Assembly: GCA_902812405.1 (NCBI GenBank)
Contig: CADDZI010000002.1
Coordinates: 53,850-117,849 of the forward strand
Direction of reading: 5' to 3'
Source of the DNA: a bacterium
GTDB lineage: Bacteria; Vulcanimicrobiota; Vulcanimicrobiia; Eremiobacterales; Eremiobacteraceae
DNA length: 64,000 nt
Positions 6,999 through 15,228 of the stretch are shown here, piece by piece; the first letter of the stretch is position 1; each line of letters opens with the position of its first letter. A program made the translations under genes and the position numbers. Under the pieces are notes generated by a model, which ran no database searches, was not told the origin of the DNA, and was given only the letters and a program-made list of their open reading frames with translations.

Positions 6999-9900
6999 CT
7001 ACGAACAGCCCATGCTGCGCCCGCAGCTGTCGCAGACGTAGCACGCGCCGTTGCGCCGCGTAATTGCACCGCACACATCGCAGAGCGGAGCGTCGCCCAT
7101 CAAGGAGGCCATCTGCGCCTCCCGCGAGCGCAGAGCGGACAGCTGCACCGCCTGCGCAAGACCGGCTGCCGGCTGATAGTAGGGTCCGCTCGACGGGGGC
7201 CCGGCTGACGGAGCGCGCGAGGTGCTCGTGCGCGGCGACGCCGGTTCGTCGGCTGCCTGCTGGGCGGTCACCCGCGCCTCGAACTCGGACTGCGCGTGAT
7301 CGTCGTGGTTGGCGTCGTCGACGTCCTTATCTTCGGGCTTGATTTGCACGAAGTCGGTCCGCCCCAGATACTCCATGCCGAGGACGCGGAAGATGTAGTC
7401 CACGACGCTCGTGCAGTGTTTGATATTCGGATGGTCTACGAAGCCGTTGGGCTCGAAACGCGTGAAGACGAACTTATCGACGAATTCCTCGAGCGGCACG
7501 CCGTACTGCAAGCCGATGGAGACGGCAATCGCGAAGCAGTTCATGAGGCTGCGGAACGACGCCCCCTCCTTGTGCATGTCGACGAAGATCTCGCCCAAGG
7601 TACCATCGGCGTATTCGCCCGTGCGCAAGAACACGGTATGTCCCGCGATCTTGGCCTTCTGGGTCCAGCCGCGGCGTTTGGCGGGCAGGCGGTTGCGTTC
7701 CAGAGCCTGCGCGACCTTACGCTTGAAGTCGGTCGTCGTCGCGTTGGCGAGAATGCGCTGTGCGGCGGCGAGGATCTCGTCGGGCCGCAACTCCTCGGCC
7801 CGCTGACGCCGCGCCGCCTCGAGTTGTTTGGCAAACTCCTCGGAGAGCGCGAGTTGCCGGTCGGCCTCGCCGGCTGTTTTGTCGGTGCCCTTGTTGGACA
7901 GCGGCTGAGACAGCTTGCTGCCGTCGCGGTACAGGGCGATGGCCTTGATCCCGAGGTCCCACGAGCGCATGTACGTTTCCTTGATGTCGTCGACGGTGGC
8001 CTCGTGGGGGAGGTTGACGGTCTTGGAGATGGCACCGCTGATGAAGGGTTGCGCGGCCGCCATCATGCGGACGTGCCCCATGTGGTGAATGAAGCGCTTG
8101 CCGAGCTTGCCGCACTTGTTGGCGCAGTCGAAGACGGCATAGTGCTCTTCCTTGAGGTGCGGCGCCCCCTCGACGGTCATCGTGCCGCAAATGTAGTTGT
8201 TGGCGGCCTGGATCTCTTCGCGGCTGAAACCCAAGGCGCGCAGCAAGTCGAAGTCGGAGGCGCGATACTGTTCGGGCGTGAAGCCCAACCGCTGCAGCGT
8301 CGCTTCGCCCAGCGTCCACTGATTGAAGGCGAAGCCCAGCTCGAAGACGCCGGGGAGGGCGCGTTCGACGGCCGCCAGGTCGTCGTCTGTGAAGCCGCGG
8401 GCACGCAAAGTTTGGGCATTGATATACGGCGCACCGTACAGCGAGCCGCTGCCCTTGGCGTAGCGCACGATGTCGGCAATCTGCTCCTGGCTGTAGCCGA
8501 GGGTGCGCAGGGCGAGGGGCAGAGACTGATTGATGATCTTGAAGTACCCTCCGCCGGCCAGCTTCTTGAACTTGACGAGCGCGAAGTCGGGCTCGATGCC
8601 GGTCGTGTCGCAGTCCATGAGCAGGCCGATGGTGCCGGTGGGCGCGATGCAAGTGGCCTGCGCGTTGCGGTAGCCGTGGCGTTGGCCGAGCTCCAGGGCG
8701 CGGTCCCAGCACTCGCGGGCCGCGGAGAGCAGGTAGGGCGGGCAGAGAGAGGCGTCGATGCCCATCGGAATGACGGACAGCCCTTCATACTCGGCCGCCG
8801 GGGCGTTGTACGCCGCACGGCGATGGTTGCGGATGACGCGCAGCATGGCGTCGGCGTTTTCCGGATAGCGCGGGAAGGGGCCCAGCTCGCGTGCCATTTC
8901 CGCCGACGTCGCGTACGCCTCACCGGTCAGGATCGCAGACACGGCGCCCGCAACCGCCAGCGCGCGGGGCGAATCGTACGGAATGCCCGATACCATGAGG
9001 AGCGTCCCCAAGTTGGCATAGCCCAAGCCCAGGGTGCGGTACTCGTAGGACTTGCGGGCGATCGCTGGGCTCGGGAAGTGAGCCATGAGCACCGAGATCT
9101 CGAGCAGGATCGTCCACAGCCGGATGGCATGCCGGTATGCCTCGACGTCGAGCTGCCCGCGCTCGGCGTCGTAGAACTTCATGAGGTTGAGACTGGCCAG
9201 ATTGCATGCCGTATCGTCGAGGAACATGTACTCGGAGCACGGGTTGGAGGCCCGGATGCGGCCTCCGGCCGGACAGGTGTGCCAGGCATTGATGGTATCG
9301 TCGAACTGGACGCCGGGATCGGCGCACGACCAGGCGGCCTTTGCGATCTGGTCCCACAGGTCGCGCGCGCGAACGCTGCGTGCAACGGTGTTATCGACGC
9401 GCCAGCGCAGGTCCCACGGCCAATCGTTGCGGACCGCGTCGATGAACGCATCGGGTACCCGGACCGAATTGTTGGAGTTTTGGCCGGAAACGGTTTGGTA
9501 GGCCTCACCCTCGTACGAGGCATCGTAGCCGGCGGCGATGAGGGCGGCGACCTTCTTTTCCTCTTCGACCTTCCAGTTGATGAACTTCTCGATGTCGGGG
9601 TGGTCCATATCGAGGATGACCATCTTCGCGGCGCGACGGGTCGTGCCGCCGCTCTTGATGGCCCCCGCCGCACGGTCGCCCACCCGCAGGAAAGACATGA
9701 CGCCGCTCGAGGTGCCGCCGCCGGCCAGACGCTCGCCCTCGGCGCGCAGATTGGAGAAGTTGGTGCCGGTGCCCGATCCCTGCTTGAAGAGCCGCGCCTC
9801 GCGCACCCACAGGTCCATGATCCCGTTCTCGTTGACGAGATCGTCGTCGACGGATTGGATGAAGCATGCATGGGCCTGAACGCGCGTATAGGCGTCGGCG

Positions 9901-10376
9901 GAACGGACCAACTCCTTGGTGTCCGGGTCAACGTAGTAGTGGCCTTGCGCCGGACCCGTGATGCCGTATGCGTAGGCCAGACCGGTGTTGAACCACTGGG
10001 GCGAATTGGGAGCCGCCATCTGGTGAACCAACATGTAGCTGACTTCGGCTTCAAAGGCGGCCGCGTCGGCGTCGGAGTCGAAATATTTGTAGCGCCGGCC
10101 CCAATCCGTCCAACAACCGGCCAGGCGCCGTACGACCTGACGCGCCGATGTCTCGCGCCCCAGGCTGCCGTCAGGCTGCGGAACCCCAGCCTTGCGGAAG
10201 TACTTCTGGGCGAGGATGTCCGTGGCGACCTGAGACCACTCTGCCGGCACCTCGATGTCGCGCATCTCAAAGACGACTGTTCCGTCGGGTTCCCGGATGA
10301 CCGACTCGCGGCGCTCCCACTGCACCTCATCCAGCGGGTCAATCCCTGGCTTTGTGAAGCGGCGTTGGATCTTCAT
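6999..10376 (-). CDS. nrdJ: Adenosylcobalamin-dependent (class II) ribonucleotide reductase
   Basis: It reduces ribonucleotides to deoxyribonucleotides using an adenosylcobalamin-derived thiyl radical and needs no oxygen. The 1125-residue product has the N-terminal region seen in long NrdJ proteins, a central barrel with NPCSEYMFLDDTACNLASL (the N-C-E radical-site loop), the phosphate-binding PTGTIGLLMDCDTTGIEPD, and a C-terminal cysteine-rich tail (CDVCG...CYVCDSCG, about 1095-1120) that re-reduces the active-site disulfide or binds zinc. No class I or III reductase is in the window. Start: ATG at 10376. It follows the hopanoid operon by 211 bases but has its own promoter with candidate NrdR, LexA and DnaA sites, so it is probably transcribed independently. 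No cobalamin riboswitch signature was seen upstream. Confidence 0.97.
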   Translation of the reverse strand: MKIQRRFTKPGIDPLDEVQWERRESVIREPDGTVVFEMRDIEVPAEWSQVATDILAQKYFRKAGVPQPDGSLGRETSARQVVRRLAGCWTDWGRRYKYFDSDADAAAFEAEVSYMLVHQMAAPNSPQWFNTGLAYAYGITGPAQGHYYVDPDTKELVRSADAYTRVQAHACFIQSVDDDLVNENGIMDLWVREARLFKQGSGTGTNFSNLRAEGERLAGGGTSSGVMSFLRVGDRAAGAIKSGGTTRRAAKMVILDMDHPDIEKFINWKVEEEKKVAALIAAGYDASYEGEAYQTVSGQNSNNSVRVPDAFIDAVRNDWPWDLRWRVDNTVARSVRARDLWDQIAKAAWSCADPGVQFDDTINAWHTCPAGGRIRASNPCSEYMFLDDTACNLASLNLMKFYDAERGQLDVEAYRHAIRLWTILLEISVLMAHFPSPAIARKSYEYRTLGLGYANLGTLLMVSGIPYDSPRALAVAGAVSAILTGEAYATSAEMARELGPFPRYPENADAMLRVIRNHRRAAYNAPAAEYEGLSVIPMGIDASLCPPYLLSAARECWDRALELGQRHGYRNAQATCIAPTGTIGLLMDCDTTGIEPDFALVKFKKLAGGGYFKIINQSLPLALRTLGYSQEQIADIVRYAKGSGSLYGAPYINAQTLRARGFTDDDLAAVERALPGVFELGFAFNQWTLGEATLQRLGFTPEQYRASDFDLLRALGFSREEIQAANNYICGTMTVEGAPHLKEEHYAVFDCANKCGKLGKRFIHHMGHVRMMAAAQPFISGAISKTVNLPHEATVDDIKETYMRSWDLGIKAIALYRDGSKLSQPLSNKGTDKTAGEADRQLALSEEFAKQLEAARRQRAEELRPDEILAAAQRILANATTTDFKRKVAQALERNRLPAKRRGWTQKAKIAGHTVFLRTGEYADGTLGEIFVDMHKEGASFRSLMNCFAIAVSIGLQYGVPLEEFVDKFVFTRFEPNGFVDHPNIKHCTSVVDYIFRVLGMEYLGRTDFVQIKPEDKDVDDANHDDHAQSEFEARVTAQQAADEPASPRTSTSRAPSAGPPSSGPYYQPAAGLAQAVQLSALRSREAQMASLMGDAPLCDVCGAITRRNGACYVCDSCGRSMGCS

Positions 10377-10415
10377 GGGGTTCTGGGCTGTCCTTTCTCT
10401 CGACCTCGCTTACCG

Positions 10416-10433
10416 TATGTGGGTTCACACATA
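10416..10433 (-). promoter_or_regulatory. Small hairpin in the nrdJ 5' leader
   Basis: TATGTG / CACATA form a 6-bp stem with a 6-base loop within the predicted leader of about 105 nt, 40-57 bases before the nrdJ start codon. It could mark a protein-binding inverted repeat or an RNA hairpin. Function unknown. Confidence 0.4.
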
Positions 10434-10486
10434 TGTTCGAGGGGTGGAAAACGACCCCTATCTTTAGTGATAGTGAGGCATTGCCA

Positions 10487-10502
10487 CCACATTATATAGC
10501 GC
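10487..10502 (-). promoter_or_regulatory. Candidate NrdR box overlapping the nrdJ -10 element
   Basis: Read on the minus strand, GCGCTATATAATGTGG matches the 16-base NrdR consensus ACACWATATWTWGTGT at about 12 positions, including the CTATAT centre and the GTG arm. It covers the -10 hexamer, which suits a repressor that senses dATP/ATP and controls reductase genes. NrdR usually uses two boxes about 31 bases apart. A weaker half-match (TCACTATCACTA) lies 26 bases downstream, so the pairing is imperfect. Confidence 0.55.
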
Positions 10503-10519
10503 CGAAAGGCACGTGGCAA
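10491..10519 (-). promoter_or_regulatory. Sigma70-type promoter of nrdJ
   Basis: On the minus strand, TTGCCA (10519-10514) and a perfect TATAAT (10496-10491) are separated by exactly 17 bases. Transcription would start near 10483, giving a leader of about 105 nt. It is one of only two strong TATAAT promoters found in this GC-rich window. Confidence 0.8.
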
Positions 10520-10528
10520 GAACTTTTT

Positions 10529-10542
10529 CGAACGCTCGTTCG
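10529..10542 (-). promoter_or_regulatory. LexA (SOS) operator upstream of nrdJ
   Basis: On the minus strand CGAACGAGCGTTCG fits the Gram-positive LexA/DinR consensus CGAACRNRYGTTCG at every position. It sits 9 bases upstream of the nrdJ -35 hexamer, where a bound repressor could block RNA polymerase. Induction of nucleotide reduction after DNA damage is the simple reading. No lexA gene is in the window. Confidence 0.65.
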
Positions 10543-10613
10543 TCCACAGATGGAAGCCTGAAATGACGGGCTTTGAGCGTCCTTTCCTCATGCTTCGTCC
10601 ACAGGTGTCCACA
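10540..10613 (+). promoter_or_regulatory. Three DnaA-box-like 9-mers upstream of nrdJ
   Basis: TCGTCCACA at 10540-10548, TCGTCCACA at 10595-10603 and GTGTCCACA at 10605-10613 each differ by one base from TTGTCCACA, the DnaA box form typical of high-GC genomes. The first touches the LexA operator; the other two fall in the 3' end of hpnG. DnaA is known to control ribonucleotide reductase genes in E. coli and B. subtilis. Each site is one mismatch off, so binding is unproven. Confidence 0.4.
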
Positions 10614-11223
10614 GGTTAGTGCGGGACGAAGCCCGTGCAGCCACCTCGGCCGCGCGTCGGGCGCAGAGGGGCGCATGACGGGCAAGCCATGCGGCTTGCC
10701 CCCAGGCGGCGGGATGCCAGAGTGACGACACGGGATGCAGCCATACACTCGACAGTTCATGGCGGGGTGTGTCGAGGATGGTCCTCACCGCGGCCAGACG
10801 TGGCGCTTGGACAAAACCGGTCTCCATGTCGGCCGCAAGACAGCCGTGTCCTGCCCACCTCGTACGCTCATCTCCCCGCACGAGCCGCCCGGAGGTGATG
10901 AGGGCTCCCGTCCGGCAGGGTGTGCCGAGGTCGGAGGCAGCGGCCACGAGCGCCTCGGTAAGCACGGGATCGCAAACAATCTGCCGTCCGTCCTCCAGCA
11001 GGACCCGGTCTGCAATCACCACCGTCCCCGTTGGAATATCCTCGCGCAGCCCCCCCGCAACGCCGCAGCTGATCACCGGTCCGTCGAAAACCGGCGATGT
11101 CAGCCGGGCAAGCCGGATGCCGCTTTCGACAATCCGGACGCGGGTCTTGGAACCTCGAGATGCCACAGCCCGCCGCACCGCGGCGGCTTCGGGAGCGGTT
11201 GCAGCGAGGATCGTCAAGAGCAT
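10588..11223 (-). CDS. hpnG: Hopanoid-associated nucleoside phosphorylase
   Basis: A protein of 211 residues of the purine nucleoside phosphorylase/MTA nucleosidase fold. It has an N-terminal ILAATAPEAAAVRRA strand-loop, then SCGVAGGL (phosphate/ribose loop) and a DMET motif (AADMETGFV) that positions the ribose. HpnG is known to remove adenine from adenosylhopane, giving phosphoribosyl- or ribosylhopane on the route to bacteriohopanetetrol. It is the last gene of the hopanoid operon, 75 bases after hpnA. The start is ATG at 11223, matching the usual MLxTI-type N-terminus; an upstream ATG at 11256 adds only arginine-rich residues. The last codons overlap two DnaA-like boxes that belong to the nrdJ control region. 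Confidence 0.85.
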   Translation of the reverse strand: MLLTILAATAPEAAAVRRAVASRGSKTRVRIVESGIRLARLTSPVFDGPVISCGVAGGLREDIPTGTVVIADRVLLEDGRQIVCDPVLTEALVAAASDLGTPCRTGALITSGRLVRGDERTRWAGHGCLAADMETGFVQAPRLAAVRTILDTPRHELSSVWLHPVSSLWHPAAWGQAAWLARHAPLCARRAAEVAARASSRTNLWTPVDEA

Positions 11224-11298
11224 CGCTGGGCTGCGCGACCGTGCGCGCGGGCGCAAACATTCTGTGAGGTTTGCCCCGTTGGCATCTTTTGGGCCGGC

Positions 11299-12294
11299 CT
11301 ATGCGGCGGCATGGCCTGTGAGGTAGCCTGCCCGCCGGTACCACGCGACGGCTCGTTCGAGCGCGGCGCGCACCGGGGACGGGCGGTGACCCAGCTCGGC
11401 ACGGGCTTTGTCGTCGTTGACGTACATGGCGTGTTGCGACATCCGGACGCCCTCCAGCGGCGCAAAGGGCGTCGCGCCTGCAAAGGCGCGGCAGCGCAGA
11501 TCGTCGAGGTGAGCAATGCCCAAAGCCGTCCAGTACGGGATGCCCCAGCGCGGCGCCGGTCGGCCGGTCACCTCGGCGAGCAGATCCCACAACGCAGAGA
11601 ACGACAGGTTTTCCCCCCCGACAATGTAGCGCTCGCGTGGCCGGCCGCGCTCCAAGGCCATGACGTGTGCGCGCGCGACATCCTCGACGGCAACGACGTT
11701 GAGCCCACCGGCACCGGCCGGACGTGCAAAGATCCGGCCCCGTGCGTAGTCCACAATCAAACGGCCGGTTGGCGTGGGCTTGGCATCCCCGGGGCCGACC
11801 GGAGCCGTCGGCAAGACCAAAACCGTCGGCACGCGGGCGGCCAGCGCGGCACGTTCTTGGAGGATCTTGGACCGGTGGTAGGGCGACTGACCGTCAGTCA
11901 CCGCCACGTCGTCTTCCGTGCACGGGCGGCCATTGTGGGCCGGACCGAGCGTCGCGGAGCTGGACGTGACGACGGCGCGTTCGATGCCTGCGATGCGGGC
12001 CGCCGCGAGCAGGCTGGCGGTGCCGGCGACGTTGACCTGTTCGATGCGGCGGGCATCCCGCGGGGAAAACGAGTACAGCGCCGCGCAATGGATGAGATAG
12101 CGGCAGGCGGCGAGAGCGGGAACGAGGTCGCCGGCGCGCTCCAGGCTGCCGACGACAAGACGATCGGCCTCCACGTTTGCAGCGGGATCTCGGACCAGGA
12201 CATGCACGGTATAGCCGGCGTCCCGCAGGGCGCGGGTGACGTGTCGCCCCACGAAGCCGGTTGCCCCGGTGACGAAAACGGCGTCACTTGGCAA
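11299..12294 (-). CDS. hpnA: Hopanoid-associated NAD-dependent epimerase/dehydratase
   Basis: A 331-residue extended short-chain dehydrogenase/reductase. The NAD-binding motif VTGATGFVG is at 8-16, the active site has SSSA at about 111-114 with Y139 and K143 (YHRSK), and GLNVVAVEDVARAH is the typical distal motif. HpnA proteins are annotated as hopanoid-associated sugar epimerases and are presumed to act on the side-chain sugar; the exact substrate is not settled. The start ATG at 12294 lies 11 bases inside the 3' end of hpnH, which indicates translational coupling within the operon. Confidence 0.9.
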   Translation of the reverse strand: MPSDAVFVTGATGFVGRHVTRALRDAGYTVHVLVRDPAANVEADRLVVGSLERAGDLVPALAACRYLIHCAALYSFSPRDARRIEQVNVAGTASLLAAARIAGIERAVVTSSSATLGPAHNGRPCTEDDVAVTDGQSPYHRSKILQERAALAARVPTVLVLPTAPVGPGDAKPTPTGRLIVDYARGRIFARPAGAGGLNVVAVEDVARAHVMALERGRPRERYIVGGENLSFSALWDLLAEVTGRPAPRWGIPYWTALGIAHLDDLRCRAFAGATPFAPLEGVRMSQHAMYVNDDKARAELGHRPSPVRAALERAVAWYRRAGYLTGHAAA

Positions 12295-13291
12295 AAGCGG
12301 CGCGCACCATCTCTTTCACCGAGTTCATCGTTGCGAGGACCGCCGTCGGCTCGTAGCCGCAGTGGGCCATGCAGTTGTCGCACTTGGGATGCCGGCCCCG
12401 CCCGTAGCGGTCCCAGTCCGTCTCCTCGATCAACTCCCGGTAGCTCTTGGCATACGCGCCGTCCGACATGAGGTAGCACGGACGCTGCCAGCCCAGCACC
12501 GAGTAGGAGGGAATGCCCCACGCCGTGCAGGCGAAATCCACTTTGCCCTCCAGGAAGTCAAGATAGAGCGGGCTGTGATTGAGCCGCCAGTGCTTGCGCT
12601 TGCCGCCCGCAAAAGCCTCGCGGAAGATCTCGCGCGTGCGCTTGACGCCCAAGAAGTGTTCCTGGTCGGGAGCCCGCTCGTACGCAAAACCCGGCGCGAT
12701 CTGCATCATGTCGACCTTGAGCTCGTCGTTGAGGAAGTCCAGCACGGCGCGGATGGAGCGTGCATCATCCTGCCCGAAGAACGTGGAGTTCGTCGTGACG
12801 CGAAATCCGCGCCGCTTGGCCTCGCGGATGGCCTCGACGGCCTTATCGAAGATGCCCGTGCGGCAGACGGACTCGTCGTGGCGCTCGCGCAGGCCGTCGA
12901 CGTGCACCGACCATGCAAAGTAGGGCGAGGGCCGGAAGAGGTCGAGCTTGCGCCGCATCATGATCGCGTTCGTGCACAGGTAGACGAAGCGTTTGCGCTC
13001 GACGAGCGCCGCGGCGATCTCATGAATCTGACTGTGGATGAGAGGCTCGCCGCCGGCAATGGACACAATCGGCGCTCCGCACTCCTCGACTGCGTCGATG
13101 CACTGCTGGACGGTCAGGCGCTGCTTGAGGACGTCGTCCGGATGCTGGATTTTGCCGCACCCGGCGCAGGCCAGATTGCACTGGTAGAGGGGTTCGAGCT
13201 GCAGGACGAGCGGAAACTTTTCAACGCCGCGCAGGCGCTGGCGTACGAGGTACGCCGCAACGGCGATCTTCTGACGCAAAGGAATGCTCAT
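12284..13291 (-). CDS. hpnH: Radical SAM adenosylhopane synthase
   Basis: HpnH adds the 5'-deoxyadenosyl radical to diploptene to form adenosylhopane, the first step of C35 hopanoid side-chain synthesis. The 335-residue protein has the radical SAM cluster CNLACAGC (C38, C42, C45), an SIAGGEPL SAM-binding GGE motif near 97-104, and the extra C-terminal cysteines (KCDNCMAHCGYEP) typical of this family. The start ATG at 13291 overlaps the stop of shc in ATGA. Its place after shc and before hpnA/hpnG matches the biochemical order. No odd residues were seen. Confidence 0.95.
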   Translation of the reverse strand: MSIPLRQKIAVAAYLVRQRLRGVEKFPLVLQLEPLYQCNLACAGCGKIQHPDDVLKQRLTVQQCIDAVEECGAPIVSIAGGEPLIHSQIHEIAAALVERKRFVYLCTNAIMMRRKLDLFRPSPYFAWSVHVDGLRERHDESVCRTGIFDKAVEAIREAKRRGFRVTTNSTFFGQDDARSIRAVLDFLNDELKVDMMQIAPGFAYERAPDQEHFLGVKRTREIFREAFAGGKRKHWRLNHSPLYLDFLEGKVDFACTAWGIPSYSVLGWQRPCYLMSDGAYAKSYRELIEETDWDRYGRGRHPKCDNCMAHCGYEPTAVLATMNSVKEMVRAAFAK

Positions 13292-15228
13292 GGTTGCCTC
13301 GCTGACACGGAGTGATGGGGAGTAGCGCTCGCCGTGGCGTGGCCGTCCGCAACGGCTGCCGGTACAGCCGACATGGAGGGGGCGGACGATTCGGCCAAGG
13401 CCAAGGCGGCGAGCGGGAAGAGGTGGCGGTACATGTGATAATTGATGTAGAAGTCCCGCGGGAAACCGGTCCCCGTGTGTTCGGGCTCGAGCCACGTTCC
13501 GTTGTGCTGCCGGTCGCGCAGAAAGTCCAGGCCGCGCCGGCAGGCGGGGTGGGAGGCATAGCCGGCCCGTTGCAGTGTGAGGACTGCCCACGCGGTCTGG
13601 GACGGCGTGCTATGCCCGCGTCCGGCGAACGACGGGTCGACGTAGGAATGGCACGTTTCGCCCCAACCGCCGTCCGGATTCTGAACTGACACGATCCAGC
13701 GCGCGGCTCGCTCGATCATCTCGCGCCGTGTGCGCGCGCCGGCATCCGCGGGCAGGGCTGCTAGGCCCCAGACGCAGCACCAGGTGCCGTAGATGTAGTT
13801 GACGCCCCAACGCCCGAACCACGATCCGTCGGGGTGCTGGGTCCTTTCGAGGTACGCCAGACCGCTGCGAACGTGCGGATCGGCGATGGTACGGCCTAAA
13901 GCTCCCAGCATCTCGAGGACGTGCGCGGTGACATCCTCGGACGGCGGGTCGATCATCGCGCCGAAGTCCGCGAAGGGAATGCGGTAGGCAATCTCGTTGC
14001 AATTGTCCCGGTCGAATGCGCCCCAGGCGCCGTTTTTGGACCGCATGGCAAGCGTCCATCGCACCCCCCGGGCGACGGCGTCCGCGACGACGCCCGGCTC
14101 GCCTGCTTCCAGCAAGGCCAGTACCACGACTGCGGTGTCGTCGATGTCGGGGTAGATATCGTTGTCAAACTCGAAAGCCCAGCCCCCGCATTCCGTGAGA
14201 TTGCAACGCACCTGCCAGTCGCCGCCGCCCTGAATTTGTTCACGCAGTAGCCAGCGGACGGCCCTGCGCAGCGGTTCCTCTCGGCGATCCATCCCCGCAA
14301 CGCGCAACACACGCAACGCCCACGCCGTATCCCAGACGGGCGACATGCACGCCGAGAAGCGCCAGCCTGCGACGTCATCCTGCACGGCAAAACGCTCCAT
14401 ACCGGCCAGGCCCTTGCGCATGACCGGATGCGACACGTCCATGCCTTGCAGGTTCAACGCGATGAGGGAGTACACCCATGGCGGCTGGATGCCGCCCCAG
14501 CTGCCATCCGCCTCCTGCCGAGCGATGATCCATTCCGTCATGGCGTTCTGCGCCACCCGGCGCAGCGGATGCGCCGGCAAACGTTCGTAGGCTTTGAGAA
14601 GGCTGTCAAGCCACAGAAAAGGACCGTGACCCACGACGCGGGTTGTCAGGTGCCGCGTCTGCGGTACGATAACCTCCTCCACCGATACCCCAAGGGGACG
14701 CACCGGGCGCCGGGCGAGAACGATCGTCAGAGGGGCGATGGTGCCACGTGCCCAGCATGAGAAACTGTAGAGGCTGAAGGGTGCCCGCGGCGGCAGGAAG
14801 ATCAGCTCCGGGGGCATGCTTGGAATGCCACTCCACGGATAGTACCCGAAGAGCGCCAACCATATTTTCGTGAATACGCGGGCGTGGGCGGCGCCGCCCA
14901 GTTGACGGATGACCCGTAACGCGGCTTGCATGGCCGGGTGCTGCGGGTCCAGCCCCAGTACCTTGAGAGCGACGTAGGCTTCGATGGTCGTGCTCAGGTC
15001 TGCGGGGCCGTCGTGATACAGGGCCCAGGATCCGTCCTCGCGCTGGTGGTGAAGAAAATGCTTGATCGCACCCTCGCGGACGGTGTCCACAGGCAGTCCC
15101 AGGAATCGCAGGAGCAGGATATGCTCGGCGGTCATCGTCACGTTGGTTTCCAGTTCGTCGGTCCACCAGCCGTCCGGATGCTGACGCTCCAGCAGCCACT
15201 GCAGACCGTGGCGCAACGCCTCAGACAC
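13288..15228 (-). CDS. shc: Squalene-hopene cyclase
   Basis: It cyclises squalene to hopene and diplopterol at the membrane. The 646-residue product has the catalytic DIDDTA motif at 361-366 (DXDDTA, protonates the terminal double bond). Several QW repeats are present, for example RQHPDGWW near 15-22, QREDGSW near 62-68, QNPDGGWGE and QHPDGSWFG. The length is typical for bacterial cyclases. The start is taken as GTG at 15228, which overlaps the hpnE stop by 8 bases (GTGTCTGA). The frame stays open upstream but those residues are antisense to hpnE and do not look like a cyclase. The three preceding genes (hpnC, hpnD, hpnE) make its substrate. Confidence 0.95.
   Translation of the reverse strand: MSEALRHGLQWLLERQHPDGWWTDELETNVTMTAEHILLLRFLGLPVDTVREGAIKHFLHHQREDGSWALYHDGPADLSTTIEAYVALKVLGLDPQHPAMQAALRVIRQLGGAAHARVFTKIWLALFGYYPWSGIPSMPPELIFLPPRAPFSLYSFSCWARGTIAPLTIVLARRPVRPLGVSVEEVIVPQTRHLTTRVVGHGPFLWLDSLLKAYERLPAHPLRRVAQNAMTEWIIARQEADGSWGGIQPPWVYSLIALNLQGMDVSHPVMRKGLAGMERFAVQDDVAGWRFSACMSPVWDTAWALRVLRVAGMDRREEPLRRAVRWLLREQIQGGGDWQVRCNLTECGGWAFEFDNDIYPDIDDTAVVVLALLEAGEPGVVADAVARGVRWTLAMRSKNGAWGAFDRDNCNEIAYRIPFADFGAMIDPPSEDVTAHVLEMLGALGRTIADPHVRSGLAYLERTQHPDGSWFGRWGVNYIYGTWCCVWGLAALPADAGARTRREMIERAARWIVSVQNPDGGWGETCHSYVDPSFAGRGHSTPSQTAWAVLTLQRAGYASHPACRRGLDFLRDRQHNGTWLEPEHTGTGFPRDFYINYHMYRHLFPLAALALAESSAPSMSAVPAAVADGHATASATPHHSVSARQP

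Noticed and set aside
7296..10499. A 1067-codon open frame on the plus strand opposite nrdJ
   Set aside because: It is a mirror of nrdJ codon structure in GC-rich DNA. The translation has no motifs and is rich in Val, Gly, Asp and Arg, while the minus strand encodes all NrdJ motifs.
10377..10587. Cobalamin riboswitch before nrdJ
   Set aside because: No B12 box or related conserved core was found in the leader; the region is explained by a promoter and operator sites.
10540..10613. Chromosomal replication origin
   Set aside because: Only three imperfect DnaA-like boxes, no AT-rich unwinding region, and no dnaA, dnaN or gidA genes nearby.
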